Shown here one piece after another: positions 1 through 7,994 of a stretch of DNA of 64,000 bases. Each line of letters begins with the position of its first letter. Positions within the stretch are counted from its first letter, which is position 1. A program made the position numbers and the translations under genes. The notes under the pieces were generated by a model. The model was not told the DNA's origin, did not search any database, and saw only the letters and a list, made by a program, of their open reading frames with translations. The stretch covers positions 43,347 to 107,346 of the forward strand of contig NZ_BCYP01000012.1 in assembly GCF_001598255.1 (NCBI RefSeq). The letters are read 5' to 3'. The DNA is from Mitsuaria chitosanitabida ATCC BAA-476 = NBRC 102408 (lineage in GTDB: Bacteria; Pseudomonadota; Gammaproteobacteria; Burkholderiales; Burkholderiaceae_C).

Positions 1-75
1 GGCTGCAACTGCGTGCGGGCCTATGCGGCGATGCCGTCGGGCCGCAATCGCTACAGCGGGACGCGGCCGGCGTAG
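1..75 (+). CDS. possible C-terminal end of a protein entering from the left (partial)
   Basis: From base 1 one frame reads 24 sense codons to a TAG at 73-75, ending in MPSGRNRYSGTRPA. The start lies outside the window. I do not recognise the tail. If real, it converges with and overlaps the stop of the lipocalin-like gene by about 25 bp. The support is only an open frame of sensible composition, so the call is tentative. Confidence 0.3.
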   Translation, partial: GCNCVRAYAAMPSGRNRYSGTRPA

Positions 76-1319
76 CCGGTCATCTCCAGGTAGCCCCAGC
101 CCAGCGGGCGGCCGGCCTCGTCGCTGACGCGGGCGGCGCCTTCCCAGTACGGGAAGCCGGTGCTGCGGCGCGCGTCGATCTCCTGCGCCTGGAAGGCGGC
201 CTCGACGAGGATCACGCCGCGGGGCGTGCGCACCCGCCACCGCACCGGATAGGTCGCGAGGCTGACCGGGCTGCGCCAGTGGGCGAGGGGCTCGAAGCGC
301 AACTGCTGCTCGAAGTCGGCCTGCCGGCCGTCGGCGCCGCGCCAGCTCCCGCCGGTCCAGACCGCCGTCCCGTCGTCGCCGCGCACCTGGAACAGCGTCA
401 GCGCCGAGCCGTCGTCCAGGTTCAGGCCGAGCCAGTCCCAGCCCGCATGGGCCGTGGGCACGGCGGGACCCGAGGCCGCGGAGGACGTCGTCCTTTCCTC
501 GGCGCCGCGGCCGAGCAGGTCGTTGCTCCACTCGTGATCCAGCCAGGCGCGCGCGGCCACCTCGCGGGTGCCGCCGTCGCGCAGCGCCAGTCGACCGGTG
601 CCGGCCAACTGCGGCTCGCTGACGTAGCGGCTGGCCTGCTCCGGGCCGGGGCCCTTGCGAGACCAGCCCTCGCGGCCTTGCAGCAGCGGCGGCAGCGGCG
701 CCCGCAGCGACAGCGAGAGCGCGAAGCCCGCCGTCTCGCTGTGCATGACGAGGTCGTAGCGGCTGCGGCCCTCGCCCGCGTCGGAGCGGCGCAGCTGCCA
801 GTCGCCGAGCCGCACCGCCGTGTCGCCGAGCTCGGTCCGTGCGTTGGCGAAGCCGTGCCGCAGCACGCGCTGGTCGTGCAGCAGGCGCTGGCGGCCCAGG
901 TCGGAGATCGCCGCGTGCGCCAGCATCAGCTGGCCCGGCGCGAAGGCCGAATCGAGCGGCCGAGCCAAGTCATTGCGCAGCCGGAAGAAGGTCAGCTGGA
1001 AACCGTGCGTGGGCGGTGGCAGCGGAGTGGCGGCGTTCGATCGGGTCGCTTCCGCGGTCTCGGACGGCGCGCGCAGCACCCCGGTCAGGTACCACCACTC
1101 GATGCGGGTCTCGGGATGCGCGCCATGGTCGCGCGGGAAACGCAGCGGCGCGTCGGACAGCGTCTGCGCGCCCGCCATGCCCGGCGAGAGCGCCAGTCCG
1201 GCGCCGACTCCGCCCACGGTGCCCAGGCCGGTCAGGCCGACCGGTGCGCCGAGCGCGCCGAGACCGGTCGAGGCGCTCCAGGCGCCCAGTCCCTTCAACA
1301 GCGGTCGCCGACCGATCAT
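51..1319 (-). CDS. Tat-exported lipocalin-like (AttH/CrtC family) protein
   Basis: This 422-residue protein opens with a twin-arginine type signal (MIGRRPLLKG followed by a long Gly/Ala/Leu stretch ending near AGAQ), so it probably works in the periplasm. The mature part has the EWWYLTG motif early and DHEWS later, typical of the AttH/carotenoid 1,2-hydratase-like double-lipocalin family. Many members bind or hydrate hydrophobic substrates, but the substrate here is unknown. The start is the ATG at 1319, which overlaps the TGA of the upstream permease gene (TGATG), so translation is probably coupled. It is the last gene of an operon with an ABC ATPase and an FtsX-type permease. That suggests the protein handles or receives a lipid-like molecule moved by the transporter (inference). 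Confidence 0.82.
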   Translation of the reverse strand: MIGRRPLLKGLGAWSASTGLGALGAPVGLTGLGTVGGVGAGLALSPGMAGAQTLSDAPLRFPRDHGAHPETRIEWWYLTGVLRAPSETAEATRSNAATPLPPPTHGFQLTFFRLRNDLARPLDSAFAPGQLMLAHAAISDLGRQRLLHDQRVLRHGFANARTELGDTAVRLGDWQLRRSDAGEGRSRYDLVMHSETAGFALSLSLRAPLPPLLQGREGWSRKGPGPEQASRYVSEPQLAGTGRLALRDGGTREVAARAWLDHEWSNDLLGRGAEERTTSSAASGPAVPTAHAGWDWLGLNLDDGSALTLFQVRGDDGTAVWTGGSWRGADGRQADFEQQLRFEPLAHWRSPVSLATYPVRWRVRTPRGVILVEAAFQAQEIDARRSTGFPYWEGAARVSDEAGRPLGWGYLEMTGYAGRVPL

Positions 1320-4111
1320 CACCAGTCCTCCCTCACGGCGCGCAGCGCCTCGCCCTGACCGGCCCGCAGCGCGCGGGCGCTGGCCCAGGCGGCGGTGATG
1401 CCGGTGGCGGCCAGGCTCGCGGCGAGCAGCGCCAGCACGCGCCACACCGGCACCTGCCAGTCCATGCTCCAGTGGAAGCTCTGCGGATTGAGCCGGAACA
1501 CGAGCACCGCGCTGATCGCCAGGCCCACCACCGTGCCCATCAGCGCGCCGGCGACGGCCTGCAGCAGGCTCTCCGCGATCACCAGGCGGCGCAGCATGCC
1601 GCGCGTCAGGCCCAGGTGCAGCAGCAGGCCGAACTCTCGCCGACGCGCGAGCAGCTGCGCCGACAGGCTGGCCGCGACACCGAACAGCCCCAGCCCCAGG
1701 CCCACCGCCTGCAGCCAGTAGGTGATGGCGAAGCTGCGATCGAAGATGTCCAGCGAGAAGCGGCGCAGCTCTCCGGCCGAGGCGATCTCGAGCGCGTCCG
1801 GCGCGCCGGTCATCGCGCGCAGCGCGGCCTGCGCCTCGACGGGATCGGTGCCGGGGCGCAGCCACAGGGCCAGTTCGGTGATCGCGCCGTCGCCGCTGAG
1901 GCGGCGCCAGAGATCGCGCTCGATCAGCACGGCGGCGGATTGGCGGCTGTAGTCCCGCCACACGGCCTTCACGCCGACCGGGATCTGGCGGCCGTCCAGC
2001 CGCAGCATGAAGCGGTCGCCCGGCTTCAGGCGCAGCGCGTCGCTCATGGCCTCGTTGATGAAGACGGGGGGCAGGCCGTCGGAGAGGGTCGCGGCCTCGC
2101 CCTGCAGCGGCAGCCGGTGATCCAGGGGGCGGGCCAGCAGCGTCGCCGCGCCGGTCATGCCGCGCACGGTGATGCCGACGTTGCGGGTGCGCTGCGGGGA
2201 GACGCGCTCCACGCCGGGCAGCGACGCCGCCGACGCGGCCCAGGCCGGCGGCATGGGCTGGCCTTGCTGCGTGCTGTCGCGCGCGGTCTGCCGGACGTAG
2301 AGGTCGGCCGGCAGCATGTCGGTCAGCCACTGGTCGAGCGACAGGCGGAAGCTCGCCACCATCACCAGCATGGCGACGGCGAGCGCGAGCGCGACCAGCA
2401 CGCCGGCGATCAGGCGGCCGGCTTCGCCGGCCTGGTCGCGGGCGCGCTCGACGGCCAGCAGCGGCAGCGCGCGGCGGGCGGCCCAGCCGCGCAGCAGGCC
2501 GGTCAGCGCGCGCAGCGCCAGCGGCACCGTGCCCAGCGCGCCCAGCAGCAACGCCAGCATGGCGGCGTAGGCGCCCCAGGAGATGCCCAGCACCGGGCGG
2601 AACTCGGCGAGGAAGGGGGCGGCCACCAGCAGGGCGGGGCCGAGCAGGTGCCAGCGGCCATCCGGCGCGCCGCTGCCCAGGCCCTTCAGCACCTGGGCGA
2701 CGGGCAGGCGCCGCAGGCGTGCCAGCGGCAGCGCCGCGGCGCCGAGGCTGACCAGAGGGCCGAGCGCCAGCAGGCCGAGGATGGACGCGGTGGAGGTCTC
2801 CAGCGCGGGCCGATGGCCGTGCAGGCCGGTGAGTCCCGCGCCCAGGTCGCCGCCCAGCGCGCGCAGTCCCAGTTCCGCGAGTCCCAGCGCCAGCACCAGG
2901 CCCAGCACCGCGCCGGCCAGCCCCAGCAACAGGGCTTCCGACACCAGCAGCGCGAGACGCTGCCGAGCGCTCATGCCGAGCACGCCCAGCAACGCGAGTT
3001 GCGGCAGGCGTTGCGCGACCGACAGGCTGTGCACCGCGAAGACCATGAAGGCGCCGACGAACAGCGCCATCAGCGACAGCACGCCCAGGTTGAGGCGATA
3101 GGCGCGGGTGATGCGGCGGGCCTCGTCGGCCTGCTGCCGGGCCTGGTCGGCGGGACTCTGCGCCTGCACGCCGGCGGGCCAGACCGCGGGCGCCGCGCGA
3201 CCCGGGGTCATGCGGAGCAGGATCGCGTCGAGCTGTCCGGGGCGGTTCAGCAACTGCTGCGCCCAGGCGATGTCCATCACGATCAGCGGCTGGTCACGGT
3301 CGGGGATGCGACCGACGACCGGCAGCGGCCCCGCCAGACCCGGGAGATCGAGCCGCACGGTGAGGGGCGACGTCGAGGACGCGGAGGCGGCCGTGGTGGT
3401 GGGCGACGGGGCAGGGTCCGGGCCGGATGCCAGCGAGGCGGCGCCCGGCGCGGCATGGTCCCAGGGCGATGCAGAAGTCGACGTCGACGTGACGGCGGAC
3501 GTGGACCTGGACGCGGAGGCGCCGGAAGCGTGGCCGCCCGCGGCATCCGGTCCGGCCGCTGCCAGGCGCAGCCAGGCCGCGTCGCTGACCAGCACGGCGG
3601 GCTCGCGCAGCGCGCGCAGGACGTCGGCGCCGGTGGCGCGCGGCAGCCATTGCGGATGGAAGGCGCCGAGCTGCAGGAGGTCCAGCCCGACCAGTCGCAC
3701 GCGCAGCCATTCGCCGTCGCGGCCCTGCACGCGGACGCTGGCATCCAGCCGTGGCGCGAGCGCGGCGACGTCGTCGCGCGCGGCCAGCTCGGCATAGAGC
3801 GCGTCGCCGATCGAGGCCGCACCGGGCGCGGCGGTCAGCTCGAGATCGGCTTGGGCGCTGCTCTGGCGCGCCGCCGATTCGAACTGCGCCAGCGCGGACG
3901 CGTTGATCCAGTGCACCGCGCCGGCCAGCGCCAGCCCGAGCGCGATCGTCAGCAGCGCCGCCAGTTGCCGGCCCCATTGCAGGCGCAGCGAGGGCCAGGA
4001 CAGCTGCCACCACCACCCCCAGGCGCGGCGCAGGCCGATCAGCGGCGGGCGGCGCTCCGCCGCCGGCGGGGCAGGCGGCAGGGGCGGTGGCAGGGAGGCG
4101 GACGAGCTCAT
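1319..4111 (-). CDS. FtsX-family ABC transporter permease, large two-module form
   Basis: A 930-residue membrane protein of the MacB/FtsX/LolC-like class. It has an N-terminal membrane segment (around residues 40-60), a periplasmic domain, a central group of membrane helices (about 340-560), a second periplasmic domain and a C-terminal FtsX module with three helices. Length and double-module layout match the permeases that pair with one LolD-like ATPase and an AttH-type protein. A Ser/Thr/Ala/Pro-rich stretch (around residues 195-250) looks like an unstructured insertion. The start codon lies 34 bp after the ATPase stop; the stop overlaps the start of the lipocalin-like gene. The cargo is unknown; export or extraction of a hydrophobic compound from the inner membrane is the usual role of the class. 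Confidence 0.85.
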   Translation of the reverse strand: MSSSASLPPPLPPAPPAAERRPPLIGLRRAWGWWWQLSWPSLRLQWGRQLAALLTIALGLALAGAVHWINASALAQFESAARQSSAQADLELTAAPGAASIGDALYAELAARDDVAALAPRLDASVRVQGRDGEWLRVRLVGLDLLQLGAFHPQWLPRATGADVLRALREPAVLVSDAAWLRLAAAGPDAAGGHASGASASRSTSAVTSTSTSASPWDHAAPGAASLASGPDPAPSPTTTAASASSTSPLTVRLDLPGLAGPLPVVGRIPDRDQPLIVMDIAWAQQLLNRPGQLDAILLRMTPGRAAPAVWPAGVQAQSPADQARQQADEARRITRAYRLNLGVLSLMALFVGAFMVFAVHSLSVAQRLPQLALLGVLGMSARQRLALLVSEALLLGLAGAVLGLVLALGLAELGLRALGGDLGAGLTGLHGHRPALETSTASILGLLALGPLVSLGAAALPLARLRRLPVAQVLKGLGSGAPDGRWHLLGPALLVAAPFLAEFRPVLGISWGAYAAMLALLLGALGTVPLALRALTGLLRGWAARRALPLLAVERARDQAGEAGRLIAGVLVALALAVAMLVMVASFRLSLDQWLTDMLPADLYVRQTARDSTQQGQPMPPAWAASAASLPGVERVSPQRTRNVGITVRGMTGAATLLARPLDHRLPLQGEAATLSDGLPPVFINEAMSDALRLKPGDRFMLRLDGRQIPVGVKAVWRDYSRQSAAVLIERDLWRRLSGDGAITELALWLRPGTDPVEAQAALRAMTGAPDALEIASAGELRRFSLDIFDRSFAITYWLQAVGLGLGLFGVAASLSAQLLARRREFGLLLHLGLTRGMLRRLVIAESLLQAVAGALMGTVVGLAISAVLVFRLNPQSFHWSMDWQVPVWRVLALLAASLAATGITAAWASARALRAGQGEALRAVREDW

Positions 4112-4145
4112 GGCGCGGGTCGGCGGGGCGATGGCGGAAGCGGCC

Positions 4146-4805
4146 TCAGACCTCGATCAGCCGGCCGTTCTCGAGGCGCAGGCGGCGGTCCGCCATCTCG
4201 GCGGCGTGGGCGGAGTGGGTCACCAGCAGGCAGGCGGCCTGTTGCTCGCGCAACTGCTCGCGCAGCAGGCGCATGACCTGATCGGCGTGGGCGGGATCGA
4301 GGTTGCCGGTGGGCTCGTCGGCCAGCACCAGCACCGGACGGTGCACCAGCGCGCGGGCGATCGCCACGCGCTGCAGCTGACCGCCGGAGAGCTGACGCGG
4401 CAGGTGACGCGCCTGCGCGCCCAGGCCGACGGCCTCCAGCATCTGCGCGACCCGCTTCGGATCGGGCCGTCCCTGCAGCAGCAGGGGCAGGGCGATGTTG
4501 TCCTGGACATTCAGGTGGGGCAGCACGTGGAACGCCTGGAACACGAAGCCCAGTTGCTCGCGTCGCAGCGCGGCCTGGCCGGCCTCGTCGAGCGCCAGGA
4601 TGTCGCGCCCCTGCAGCACGACCTGACCCCGGTCCAGCGGCTCCAGCGCGGCCAGGCCGTTCAGCAGCGTGGACTTGCCGCTGCCCGACTCGCCCAGCAG
4701 GGCCAGCATCTCGCCCCGATGCAGGTTCAGCGAGAGCCGCTCGAACAGCGTGTGGGTGCCGTAGCGTTTGGTCAGGCCGGAAGCGGTGAGGAGCGGGACA
4801 TCCAT
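4146..4805 (-). CDS. ABC transporter ATP-binding protein, LolD/MacB-like
   Basis: About 219 residues from the ATG at 4805; an in-frame ATG at 4829 would add eight. The ATPase hallmarks are all present: Walker A GESGSGKS, Q-loop FVFQAFHVLPHL, signature LSGGQLQR, Walker B VLVLADEP and the H-loop histidine in LLVTHS. FVFQxFxLLP and the DEPTGNLD box are typical of the lipoprotein-release/macrolide-export subgroup, which couples to FtsX-type permeases rather than importers. It is first in a three-gene operon with the 930-residue permease and the AttH-like protein. The start at 4805 is preferred because the family usually begins a few residues before the first beta strand. Confidence 0.88.
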   Translation of the reverse strand: MDVPLLTASGLTKRYGTHTLFERLSLNLHRGEMLALLGESGSGKSTLLNGLAALEPLDRGQVVLQGRDILALDEAGQAALRREQLGFVFQAFHVLPHLNVQDNIALPLLLQGRPDPKRVAQMLEAVGLGAQARHLPRQLSGGQLQRVAIARALVHRPVLVLADEPTGNLDPAHADQVMRLLREQLREQQAACLLVTHSAHAAEMADRRLRLENGRLIEV

Positions 4806-5122
4806 CGGCGGGCGAGGGCGCTGGCGCAAGGGGCGGCGCGCGGGTGGCAGGCGATCGGGCGATTGTGGGGCCGTCTCGGCGTGTCTTCGTCGAGGCCGTG
4901 CGGGGGATGCTCAACCAGCGCCCACTTGTAACGAAGTTTTACGGCGTCCGACAGCGGGCTGGCGATTCGAGCCGGATCCGCCGGCGCGGTCGGCGTGGCC
5001 GAGACCGCCGCAAGCGCCGCGAGGGCCGACAAGGCAGACAAGGCAGACAAGGCAGACAAGGCCGATCGGGCTGGATCGTTCGGAAAGGACGGCCTCGCCA
5101 GGGCCGAGCGGCCCCTGAGCGA
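4806..5122. other. intergenic region between miaA and the ABC operon, with a short 9-bp tandem repeat
   Basis: About 317 bp between the miaA stop and the ABC operon start. It holds four copies of a 9-bp unit (gacaaggca) at 5028-5063. In one plus frame these read Asp-Lys-Ala repeats, inside a short open stretch ending at a TGA near 5155 that has no convincing start. The promoter of the ABC operon should lie here. A lower-GC patch around 4920-4945 is the likeliest place, but I see no clear -35/-10 pair. Confidence 0.4.
5028..5063. repeat. 9-bp direct tandem repeat, four units
   Basis: Four consecutive copies of gacaaggca (the last ends gcc). The unit length is a multiple of three, so copy-number change would keep any reading frame. 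No gene is firmly assigned here. Confidence 0.7.
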
Positions 5123-6163
5123 TCAAGCGGAAGGACCGACCCGGGCCATCACCTGAGCGAGCGCATCCGGCGCCTCGGCGGGCACGACATGTCGCGCGGG
5201 CATGCTGCGCAGCCAGGTGATCTGACGCTTGGCGAGCTGGCGCGTCGCGGCGGTGCCCAGTTCCTGCAGCGCGGCGAGGTCGGGCGCGGCCTCGTTCGCG
5301 TCGAGCAGCTCCCAGGCCTGGCGGTAGCCGACGCAGCGCATCGAAGGAAGGCCCAGGTGCAGATCGCCGCGGGCGCGCAGCCGGCGCACTTCGTCGACGA
5401 AGCCTTGCGCGAGCATTGCCGCGAAGCGCTGTGCCAGCCGCTGATGCAGCCAGGCGCGCGCCGCGTCCGAGGGCTCCAGCGAGATCAAGGGCCAGTCCAC
5501 GCCCTGGCTGCGCTGCCGGCGGTAGAGCGCCGACATCGGCTCGCCGCTCAGCAGGCAGACCTCCAGCGCGCGCTGGATGCGTTGCGAATCGAGCGGGGCG
5601 AGCCGGGCCGCCGTCTCCGGATCGAGCTGCGCCAGGCGCGCATGCATCGCGGGCCAGCCCTCGCGGGCGGCGTCGGCATCGAGCTGCGCGCGCAGCGCCG
5701 GGTCGGCCTGCGGCAGCTCGGAGAGTCCGTCGAACAGCGCCTTGAAGTAGAGCATCGTGCCGCCGACGAGCAGCGGCCGCGCGCCGCGCGCCTGGATCTC
5801 GGGCACGAGCTTCAGCGTGTCGCGGACGAACTGCGCGGCCGAGTAGCTGTCGGTCGGCTCGAGGAGGTCGATCAGGTGATGCGGGACCTCGGCGAGCTCC
5901 TCGCGCGTGGGCTTGGCCGTGCCGATGTCCATGCCCCGATACACCAGCGCGGAGTCGACGCTGATGATCTCCACCCGCTGCGCGCGCGCGATCGCCAGCG
6001 CGGCCGCGGTCTTGCCGCAGCCGGTCGGGCCGGCGATGCACAGCGGCGCGAGCGGGCCGGTCAGGACCCGCGGGGGCGCATCGGCCGCGTGGACCGCGGC
6101 CGCGTCAGGCCGGGTGGCCGTCGTGTCGTCCCGCGACGGGGCGCCGTCCGGCGCGCCGATCAG
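5123..6163 (-). CDS. miaA: tRNA dimethylallyltransferase MiaA, probable CTG start
   Basis: MiaA transfers a dimethylallyl group to the N6 of A37 in tRNAs that read codons starting with U. The P-loop GPTGCGKT, the [16 protein letters not shown] block, the [10 protein letters not shown] and SAAQFVRD motifs and [10 protein letters not shown] are diagnostic. There is no ATG, GTG or TTG between the upstream gene's stop and the P-loop. The best start is a CTG at 6161-6163, preceded by GGGAG five bases away and overlapping the TGA of the pseudouridine synthase gene. That gives 346 residues, somewhat longer than the usual 310-320. A later CTG (about 33 codons on) would give a typical length but has no obvious ribosome site. 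Confidence 0.9.
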   Translation of the reverse strand: MIGAPDGAPSRDDTTATRPDAAAVHAADAPPRVLTGPLAPLCIAGPTGCGKTAAALAIARAQRVEIISVDSALVYRGMDIGTAKPTREELAEVPHHLIDLLEPTDSYSAAQFVRDTLKLVPEIQARGARPLLVGGTMLYFKALFDGLSELPQADPALRAQLDADAAREGWPAMHARLAQLDPETAARLAPLDSQRIQRALEVCLLSGEPMSALYRRQRSQGVDWPLISLEPSDAARAWLHQRLAQRFAAMLAQGFVDEVRRLRARGDLHLGLPSMRCVGYRQAWELLDANEAAPDLAALQELGTAATRQLAKRQITWLRSMPARHVVPAEAPDALAQVMARVGPSA

Positions 6164-7890
6164 AAGCGCTCCCAGGGCGCCAGATAGCGCCACTGGCCCT
6201 GCGGCAGCTGGCCCAGCGGGATGCGGCCGATGCGCACGCGCTTGAGCGCCAGCACCTTCAGGCCGACCAGCTCGCACATGCGGCGGATCTGGCGCTTGCG
6301 GCCCTCGCGCAGGACGAAGCGCAGCTGGTCCTCGTTGGCCCAGCTCACCTTGGCGGGCTTGAGCTCGACGCCGTCCAGCGCCAGGCCGTGGTTCAGCAGC
6401 GCGATCGCGCGGGGATCGAGTTGATGCTGCGGATGCCGTTCCGGATCGCCGTTCTCGACGGCGACGCGGACCAGGTACTCCTTCTCGACGTCGGAGTCCT
6501 CGCCGATCAGGTGGCGCGCGATGCGGCCGTCCTGCGTCAGGACCAGCAGGCCGGTGGAGTCGATGTCCAGGCGGCCGGCCGGGGCCAGGCTGCGGCCGTG
6601 GCCGGGCGCCCACTGGATCTTGGACGGATCCTCGCCCCAGTGCGTGTCGGCCTTGATCAGCACCGACGCCGGCTCGTAGCCGTCCTCGGCCTGGCCGGAG
6701 ACGTAGCCGATCGGCTTGTGCAGCAGGATGGTGACGCGCTGCGCCTGCTGTTCACGGGCGGCGGGATCGACCTCGATCCTGGCGTCGGGACCGACGCGCT
6801 GACCCAGCGTCGCGGGCTCGCCGTCGACGGTGACCCAGCCGGCCTCGATCCACTCGTCGGCTTCGCGACGCGAGGCCAGGCCCAGCTCGCTCATGCGCTT
6901 GGACAGGCGCTCGCCGGCATCGGCATCGGCCTGGCGCTCGGGCGCGCGTTGCGGCGGGCCCTCGGGGCGACGCGGCCGGTCGGTGCGTTCGGCGTATTCC
7001 TGGCGTTCGGCGCGGGCATGGACCTCGTCCGGGCCGCGGCGCGGGCGGTCCTCGCCGTAGCGCGAGCCGCCGGTCGGGCCGCCATGACGGGAGCCCTCGT
7101 CGCGACGCGGGCCCTCGTTGCCGTAGCGGCCGCCTTCGTGCCGCGGGCGATCGCCTTGCGGGCGGTCGCCACGAGGACGCTCGTCACGTTGGCCCTGGGG
7201 ACCGCTGCCGTAGCGGTCGTCGCGGCGCGGACGGTCGCCCTCGAAGCGAGGACGGTCCTCGAAGCGCGGTCGGTCGCCGAAGGGGCGACGCTCGCCACCT
7301 TCGCGATCGGGGCGGCCGTAGCCGCCGCGCTGGGGATCGCGCGGACCGCGGTCCGGCCGATCGCCGAAGCCACCGCCTTCGCGACGCGGGCCGTGGCCTT
7401 CGCGGCGTTCACCGAAGCCGCCTTCACGACGTTCGCCGAAGCTGCCTTCGCGACGCTGGTCACCGTAGCGCCCTTCGCGGCGCTCGCCGCCAAAGCCACC
7501 CTCGCGGCGCTCGCCGCCGAAACCCCCTTCGCGGCGTTCGCCACCGAAGCCGCCTTCGCGTCGACCCTGGAAGCCGCCCTCACGGCGCTCGCCGAAGCCG
7601 CCGCCTTCGCGGCGCGGGCCGCGGTCATCGCCCCGCGGCGGACCGCTGCGGCGGTCGTCGCGACCCTGCGGGCCGCGCGCGTCGCGCTGGCCGTAAGGGC
7701 GGTCGCGGCCTTCCTCGGCGCGGCGCTGCTGGAACGCGGCCTCGCGCTCGGCGCGCTCGGCTTGCGCCTTGGCCAAGGTCGGACGCGGCTTGTTCACGCC
7801 CTGGCCGCGCAGCGGCGGGCGGCGGGACTTCTCCGCGGGCTTGCCGTCCGGGCCGGCTGATTTGTTCTTGTTGAGTTTGAGCGTGGCCAT
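6160..7890 (-). CDS. rluB: RluB-type 23S rRNA pseudouridine synthase with long RG-rich N-terminal region
   Basis: The C-terminal half (about residues 325-576) is a complete RsuA/RluB/E/F pseudouridine synthase. An S4 RNA-binding domain ([19 protein letters not shown]) is followed by the catalytic [17 protein letters not shown] motif with its essential Asp, and it ends in YLAPWERF. Such enzymes modify a uridine in the 23S peptidyl-transferase region. The first ~320 residues are low complexity, rich in Arg, Gly, Asp and Glu, with tandem [13 protein letters not shown] units around residues 95-170. This part resembles RGG-type RNA-binding tails and is far longer than in E. coli RluB (about 290 residues in all). 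It is transcribed away from mutL and runs into miaA. Confidence 0.88.
   Translation of the reverse strand: MATLKLNKNKSAGPDGKPAEKSRRPPLRGQGVNKPRPTLAKAQAERAEREAAFQQRRAEEGRDRPYGQRDARGPQGRDDRRSGPPRGDDRGPRREGGGFGERREGGFQGRREGGFGGERREGGFGGERREGGFGGERREGRYGDQRREGSFGERREGGFGERREGHGPRREGGGFGDRPDRGPRDPQRGGYGRPDREGGERRPFGDRPRFEDRPRFEGDRPRRDDRYGSGPQGQRDERPRGDRPQGDRPRHEGGRYGNEGPRRDEGSRHGGPTGGSRYGEDRPRRGPDEVHARAERQEYAERTDRPRRPEGPPQRAPERQADADAGERLSKRMSELGLASRREADEWIEAGWVTVDGEPATLGQRVGPDARIEVDPAAREQQAQRVTILLHKPIGYVSGQAEDGYEPASVLIKADTHWGEDPSKIQWAPGHGRSLAPAGRLDIDSTGLLVLTQDGRIARHLIGEDSDVEKEYLVRVAVENGDPERHPQHQLDPRAIALLNHGLALDGVELKPAKVSWANEDQLRFVLREGRKRQIRRMCELVGLKVLALKRVRIGRIPLGQLPQGQWRYLAPWERF
6169..6173 (-). 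promoter_or_regulatory. ribosome binding site supporting the miaA CTG start
   Basis: GGGAG on the minus strand, five bases before the CTG at 6163 and inside the last codons of the pseudouridine synthase gene. It is the only good Shine-Dalgarno match before the MiaA P-loop and favours coupled initiation at CTG. Confidence 0.5.
7380..7608 (-). repeat. in-frame coding repeats ([13 protein letters not shown]) in the pseudouridine synthase gene
   Basis: Imperfect 27-36 bp direct repeats encode Gly-Glu-Arg-Arg-Glu-Gly-Gly-Phe units. The best copies lie around 7460-7600 and decay towards both ends. They are part of the coding frame and conserve the reading frame. Confidence 0.75.
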
Positions 7891-7994
7891 GTCGGTACTG
7901 CTTCAGGTGAAAGTGGGGGAGCGCGTGACGTTCGGGTGCGGCGGTCGAGGCGGACGGTGGTTCGGGGACGGGAAAGCGCGAGGAGTCCCCGGAC

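Noticed and set aside
839..4276. Long plus-strand open frame opposite the ABC permease
   Set aside because: It is rich in Arg/Gln/Ala with no domain, and mirrors a clear permease gene; an effect of high GC third positions.
4772..5059. Minus-strand frame with Ala-Leu-Ser repeats upstream of the ABC ATPase
   Set aside because: The repeats are a reading of the 9-bp tandem repeat, and the frame overlaps the ATPase start out of phase.
7100..7650. Short regular repeats resembling a CRISPR array
   Set aside because: Units are imperfect, have no spacers of constant length, and encode [12 protein letters not shown] residues in the frame of the pseudouridine synthase.
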